10,106 nucleotides of DNA, from positions 1 through 10,106 of the forward strand of contig DKEN01000141.1 of the NCBI GenBank assembly GCA_002452515.1, given 5' to 3'. Shown here piece by piece: positions 7,850-10,106 of this stretch. Within the stretch, counting starts at the first letter, position 1, and every line of letters begins with the position of its first letter. The position numbers and the translations under genes were made by a program. The stretch is from Spartobacteria bacterium UBA6821. GTDB lineage: Bacteria; Verrucomicrobiota; Verrucomicrobiia; Chthoniobacterales; UBA6821. A model generated the notes under the pieces. The model saw only the letters and a program-made list of their open reading frames with translations, made no database searches and had not been told where the DNA came from.

Positions 7850-8713
7850 ATGCAGTTTTCACTCGTTGTCCTGGCGGCTGGCATGGGAAGCAGGTACGGC
7901 AGCCTGAAACAACTCGAGTCGGTCGGTCCATCTGGGGAGATTCTGCTCGATTATTCAGTGGGTGATGCGATGGGCGCGGGGTTCACCAAAGTTGTTTTTG
8001 TCATTCGGCGCGAAATGCTGGAGCTGTTCCGCGAAACGGTCGGAGTCCGCTACGAGGGGAAAATCGAAGTGGAATATGCCTTTCAAGAGCTGGAGCCCCT
8101 GCCGGGAGGTCGCGTCTCCCCACCCGGACGCACCAAACCGTGGGGCACGGGACATGCAGTGCTGGCTGCTGCGCATCTACTGCGCGGTCCCTTCGCCGTG
8201 ATCAATGCCGATGATTACTACGGTGCGTCTGGTTTTGCGGAACTGGCCACCTTCCTGAAAACTGCAGCACCATCCGAATATGCGATGGTTGGCTACCGCT
8301 TGGATAAAACCCTCTCCGATCATGGAACCGTTTCCCGTGGGATCTGCCGCGCCGATGAAACTGGCTATCTGATCGATATCACCGAAAGGACGAGTATTGC
8401 GAGAACCCCGGAAGGCATCGTTGCTGAGGGGAAACCGCCCGTGATCTTGAGTGGTGCGGAGCCGACTTCGATGAACTTCTGGGGGCTGTTGCCTGATTTT
8501 CTGGAAAAACTGGAACGTCTGTTCGAAGAGTTTCTGGAGGAACGCGGGGAGGATCTCAAAGCGGAGTTTTATCTGCCAGCAGCTGTCAGTTCCCTGATCG
8601 GAACGAATGAGGCCACCGTGCGCCTGCTTCATTCCAACGATCCGTGGTTAGGCCTCACTTATCCCGAGGATCGCCCCCTTGTTGCTGCGGCCCTTGCCGA
8701 AATGGGTCGGTAG
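7850..8713 (+). CDS. NTP_transferase-family nucleotidyltransferase, substrate unknown
   Basis: 287 residues with a GT-A-like nucleotidyltransferase fold typical of sugar-1-phosphate nucleotidyltransferases. The N-terminal loop LAAGMGSRYGSLKQ (8-21) binds the nucleotide phosphates, with R15 and K20 the expected basic residues. VGPSGEILLDYSVGDAMGAG follows. PWGTGHAVLAA (97-107) corresponds to the base-recognition GTGxA motif of the family, and NADDYYG (119-125) provides the metal-binding acidic residue, D121 or D122. The family makes NDP-sugars from a nucleoside triphosphate and a sugar phosphate. No left-handed beta-helix acyltransferase domain like that of GlmU is present. I recognise the GSRYGxLKQ subgroup but know of no confirmed substrate. 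It starts 12 bp after mlaD. A GTG at 7847 immediately before the ATG is an alternative start. Whether it serves cell wall, lipopolysaccharide or glycan salvage is open. Confidence 0.85.
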   Translation: MQFSLVVLAAGMGSRYGSLKQLESVGPSGEILLDYSVGDAMGAGFTKVVFVIRREMLELFRETVGVRYEGKIEVEYAFQELEPLPGGRVSPPGRTKPWGTGHAVLAAAHLLRGPFAVINADDYYGASGFAELATFLKTAAPSEYAMVGYRLDKTLSDHGTVSRGICRADETGYLIDITERTSIARTPEGIVAEGKPPVILSGAEPTSMNFWGLLPDFLEKLERLFEEFLEERGEDLKAEFYLPAAVSSLIGTNEATVRLLHSNDPWLGLTYPEDRPLVAAALAEMGR

Positions 8714-8783
8714 TTATTCCTCCTAGAGTAATTTTTATCTAACTCCATTCATTTTTGGCAGAGAGAAGAAGGAGAGATTATCC

Positions 8784-8871
8784 CGCAGTGGCGCAGAGAA
8801 CGCAGAGAGATATGCGCTTTTATGACGCATGAACTCTTAAATACAATCTCTGCGTTCTCAGCGTCTCTGCG
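8784..8871. repeat. Large imperfect inverted repeat in convergent gap
   Basis: Arms 8784-8808 and 8847-8871 pair at 22 of 25 positions, with a 38-nt loop containing a smaller 5-bp stem (8812-8816 with 8826-8830). Each arm is itself built from near-repeats of CGCAGAGA every 8-9 bp. Five T residues (8878-8882) follow the right arm by six bases, so on the plus strand it could end transcription of the upstream cluster. On the minus strand there is no T-run. The long loop and internal repetition look more like a dispersed palindromic element than a plain terminator. Confidence 0.75.
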
Positions 8872-8925
8872 CGAGGATTTTTAACTCATCGATGAAATGG
8901 CGAATGAATTCAAACCCTAACAGCC

Positions 8926-9633
8926 CTACTCGAGGAATCGGGTGAAGGCTGCTGCCGGTTCCCGCTCCGTGCGCAGAGTATTTTCGATTTTCCCCGTATC
9001 TTCGTAACCAAGTGCCATGCCGCAGACGAGTTGCTGGTTATCAGGTATTTCCAAATGCCGTGAGACGATCCTGTGATATTTGATGAAAGCTGCCTGCGGA
9101 CAGGTATCGAGACCACGGGCGCGGGCCGCGAGCATCACATTCTGAAGGAACATCCCGTAATCGAGCCAGCTTCCCTGACCCATGATACGATCGATCAAAA
9201 AAAACAAACCCACGGGCGCACCAAAGAAAGCGTAATTTTTTGCAAACTGTCGGGCCATGTTCTCACGATCCCCCTTGGGAATCCCTAGCAGGGAGTAAAG
9301 ATCATAGCCGACTTTCCGACGGCGATCGATGTAGGGATGAATCCATTTTTCAGGATAATAGGCATACTCCTGTGTATGCTCGGCATCCTTTGAGGGATCA
9401 AGTGCTGTCTCGATCAGTTCCCGGGAAAGGGCATCCTTCCTTGCTCCGGTGACAACAGTGACATGCCACGGCTGCACATTCGTTCCAGAGGGGGCGCGAG
9501 CGGCGACATCGAGGATTTCCAGAAGGGTCTCCTTTGGTACCGGAGTCGGCAGAAATCCGCGCACCGAACGCCTTCCGCGAATCACGGAATCGACGGTCTC
9601 TGCGATCTCGAACTGGTTAACTGGCAGACTCAC
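8926..9633 (-). CDS. Nitroreductase-family FMN oxidoreductase
   Basis: 235 residues of the NfsB/NOX-like nitroreductase superfamily: homodimeric flavoenzymes that use NAD(P)H to reduce nitro compounds, quinones or other electron acceptors. Visible motifs are RGRRSVRGF (19-27), the FMN phosphate-binding start of the family, and APSGTNVQPWHVTVV (47-61), the flavin and active-site stretch. Further along are ARGLDTCPQAAF, which resembles the family GLGT/xCP region, and the C-terminal MALGYED. The physiological substrate cannot be inferred. The frame begins with GTG (9633-9631), and no ATG, GTG or TTG is found in-frame in the next about 120 upstream bases. No Shine-Dalgarno sequence is present; the leader would be almost entirely pyrimidine. 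It converges on the nucleotidyltransferase and lies in the same direction as the glycoside hydrolase, with a 273-bp gap between them. Confidence 0.9.
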   Translation of the reverse strand: MSLPVNQFEIAETVDSVIRGRRSVRGFLPTPVPKETLLEILDVAARAPSGTNVQPWHVTVVTGARKDALSRELIETALDPSKDAEHTQEYAYYPEKWIHPYIDRRRKVGYDLYSLLGIPKGDRENMARQFAKNYAFFGAPVGLFFLIDRIMGQGSWLDYGMFLQNVMLAARARGLDTCPQAAFIKYHRIVSRHLEIPDNQQLVCGMALGYEDTGKIENTLRTEREPAAAFTRFLE

Positions 9634-9693
9634 AGGGATGAGGAGGGGAGGGGGTGAAAAAGTAAAAAGTGGGAAAGAAGGAAAGGGATGAAA
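9634..9693. other. C-free purine tract upstream of nitroreductase
   Basis: Sixty consecutive plus-strand bases contain no C and only five T (9639, 9655, 9663, 9670, 9689), so 55 of 60 are purines. In the nitroreductase direction the leader transcript would be a long pyrimidine tract ending at the GTG start. That leaves no room for a purine-rich ribosome binding site. It could help ribosomal protein S1 bind, or simply be low-complexity DNA. Confidence 0.6.
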
Positions 9694-9741
9694 CTTGAAA
9701 GCTGAAAGCTGAGGAAGAAAGTCGAGGGTCGATGGCTGGAG
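9694..9741. repeat. Degenerate heptamer repeats, left cluster
   Basis: Successive 7-mers read CTTGAAA, GCTGAAA, GCTGAGG (9694-9714). After a six-base break come GTCGAGG, GTCGATG and GCTGGAG (9721-9741). The GTCGA units are in the opposite orientation to the CTTCGAC units at 9764-9791, and 9724-9735 can pair with 9763-9774 at 10 of 12 positions. Confidence 0.55.
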
Positions 9742-9763
9742 AGGGATTAGCGGAATCGCGGGC

Positions 9764-9791
9764 CTTCGACCTTCGTCCTTAGACCTTCGAC
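9764..9791. repeat. Four tandem CTTCGAC-type heptamers
   Basis: Four contiguous 7-bp units read CTTCGAC, CTTCGTC, CTTAGAC and CTTCGAC. They lie in the gap between the glycoside hydrolase and nitroreductase genes. The period of seven is not a codon multiple, so this is not a coding repeat. Confidence 0.7.
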
Positions 9792-9877
9792 TTCCTTTTT
9801 CAGCGTTTCCTTAGGGTTCAGAAATCTAGTTAAAAGTACATTCACCGATGGTTGTTTGGTGCTGTCTTTTTTAAAGC

Positions 9878-9898
9878 TTTCGTCCTTCGACTTTCGAC
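9878..9898. repeat. Three tandem TTTCGAC-type heptamers
   Basis: Contiguous units TTTCGTC, CTTCGAC and TTTCGAC end eight bases before the glycoside hydrolase stop codon at 9907-9909. They have the same consensus as the cluster at 9764-9791, in the same orientation, separated by 86 bases of unrelated sequence. Confidence 0.65.
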
Positions 9899-9906
9899 TC
9901 TCTCCC

Positions 9907-10106
9907 TTAGGGTTCCGGATACGCCTTGATGAAGTTGGAATACCAGAGAGCCGAGGGGCCCGGGATACGGTCGTGCGTTTTCTTGTCGAAGGAGAAGAGT
10001 CCGAACTGGCCATGCCATCCCTCGGTCCACTCATAGTTATCAACCAACGTCCAGGGGAAGTAGCCGCGCACATCGACGCCGTCGTTCATGGCGCGGCGCA
10101 TCTGGC
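9907..10106 (-). CDS. Glycoside hydrolase family 1, C-terminal fragment
   Basis: The last 65 codons of a minus-strand gene, ending in TAA at 9909-9907 and cut by the right edge. The peptide AMNDGVDVRGYFPWTLVDNYEW followed by TEGWHGQFGLF, an acidic residue and RIPGPSALWYSNFI matches the C-terminus of family 1 glycosidases (beta-glucosidase or beta-galactosidase type). The DNxEW pair lines the sugar-binding -1 subsite. The catalytic glutamates (NEP and TENG motifs) lie upstream, outside the window, so activity and substrate cannot be judged. The C-terminal segment usually reads R-x-PKxSAxWY; here it is RIPGPSALWY, so lysine is replaced by glycine. ATG 10101 is internal, not the start, because the family needs about 380 more residues. 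Confidence 0.87.
   Translation of the reverse strand, partial: QMRRAMNDGVDVRGYFPWTLVDNYEWTEGWHGQFGLFSFDKKTHDRIPGPSALWYSNFIKAYPEP

Noticed and set aside
9694..9898. Possible CRISPR array
   Set aside because: Units are 7 bp and contiguous, with no spacers of regular length and no cas genes.
9747..10073. Minus-strand open frame of 108 codons
   Set aside because: It overlaps the glycoside hydrolase end in another frame, and its tail is only translated heptamer repeat.

Overview
The window looks like ordinary chromosomal DNA of a Gram-negative bacterium, most likely from the Verrucomicrobiota or a close PVC-group relative. This placement is an inference. It rests on moderately high GC, the order ftsK / RodZ-like / rimO, an Mla-type lipid transporter (which implies an outer membrane), starts without Shine-Dalgarno sequences, and short tandem and inverted intergenic repeats. 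I see no rRNA, tRNA, CRISPR array, transposase, phage gene or defence island.

Layout. At the left edge, on the minus strand, lies a class I mannose-6-phosphate isomerase (manA) that runs off the window. A 118-bp divergent intergenic region separates it from a plus-strand run of seven closely spaced genes: ftsK, a short RodZ-like membrane HTH protein, rimO, mlaE, mlaF, mlaD and a sugar-nucleotidyltransferase-like gene. Gaps in this run are 40, -4, 46, 1, 17 and 12 bp, so it could be one transcription unit, with mlaE-mlaF-mlaD the most certain sub-operon. A 212-bp convergent gap holding a large imperfect inverted repeat follows. Then comes a minus-strand nitroreductase, a 273-bp gap rich in 7-bp tandem repeats and a C-free purine tract, and the C-terminal end of a minus-strand family 1 glycoside hydrolase cut by the right edge.

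How the genes work together. FtsK moves chromosome ends at the division septum. The RodZ-like protein is a likely link between membrane and cytoskeleton. RimO modifies ribosomal protein S12. MlaE, MlaF and MlaD form the inner-membrane ABC unit that moves phospholipid between the membranes. The cluster therefore joins division, cell shape and envelope upkeep with one translation-related enzyme. ManA and the glycoside hydrolase suggest sugar metabolism, but they lie outside the cluster.

No clearly new multi-gene system is visible. The signals most worth checking are non-coding: a helically phased TTGCC motif array between manA and ftsK, the inverted repeat at 8784-8871, and the heptamer repeats at 9694-9898. 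Among the proteins, the acidic insert in the FtsK motor, the minimal RodZ and the nucleotidyltransferase of unknown substrate stand out.
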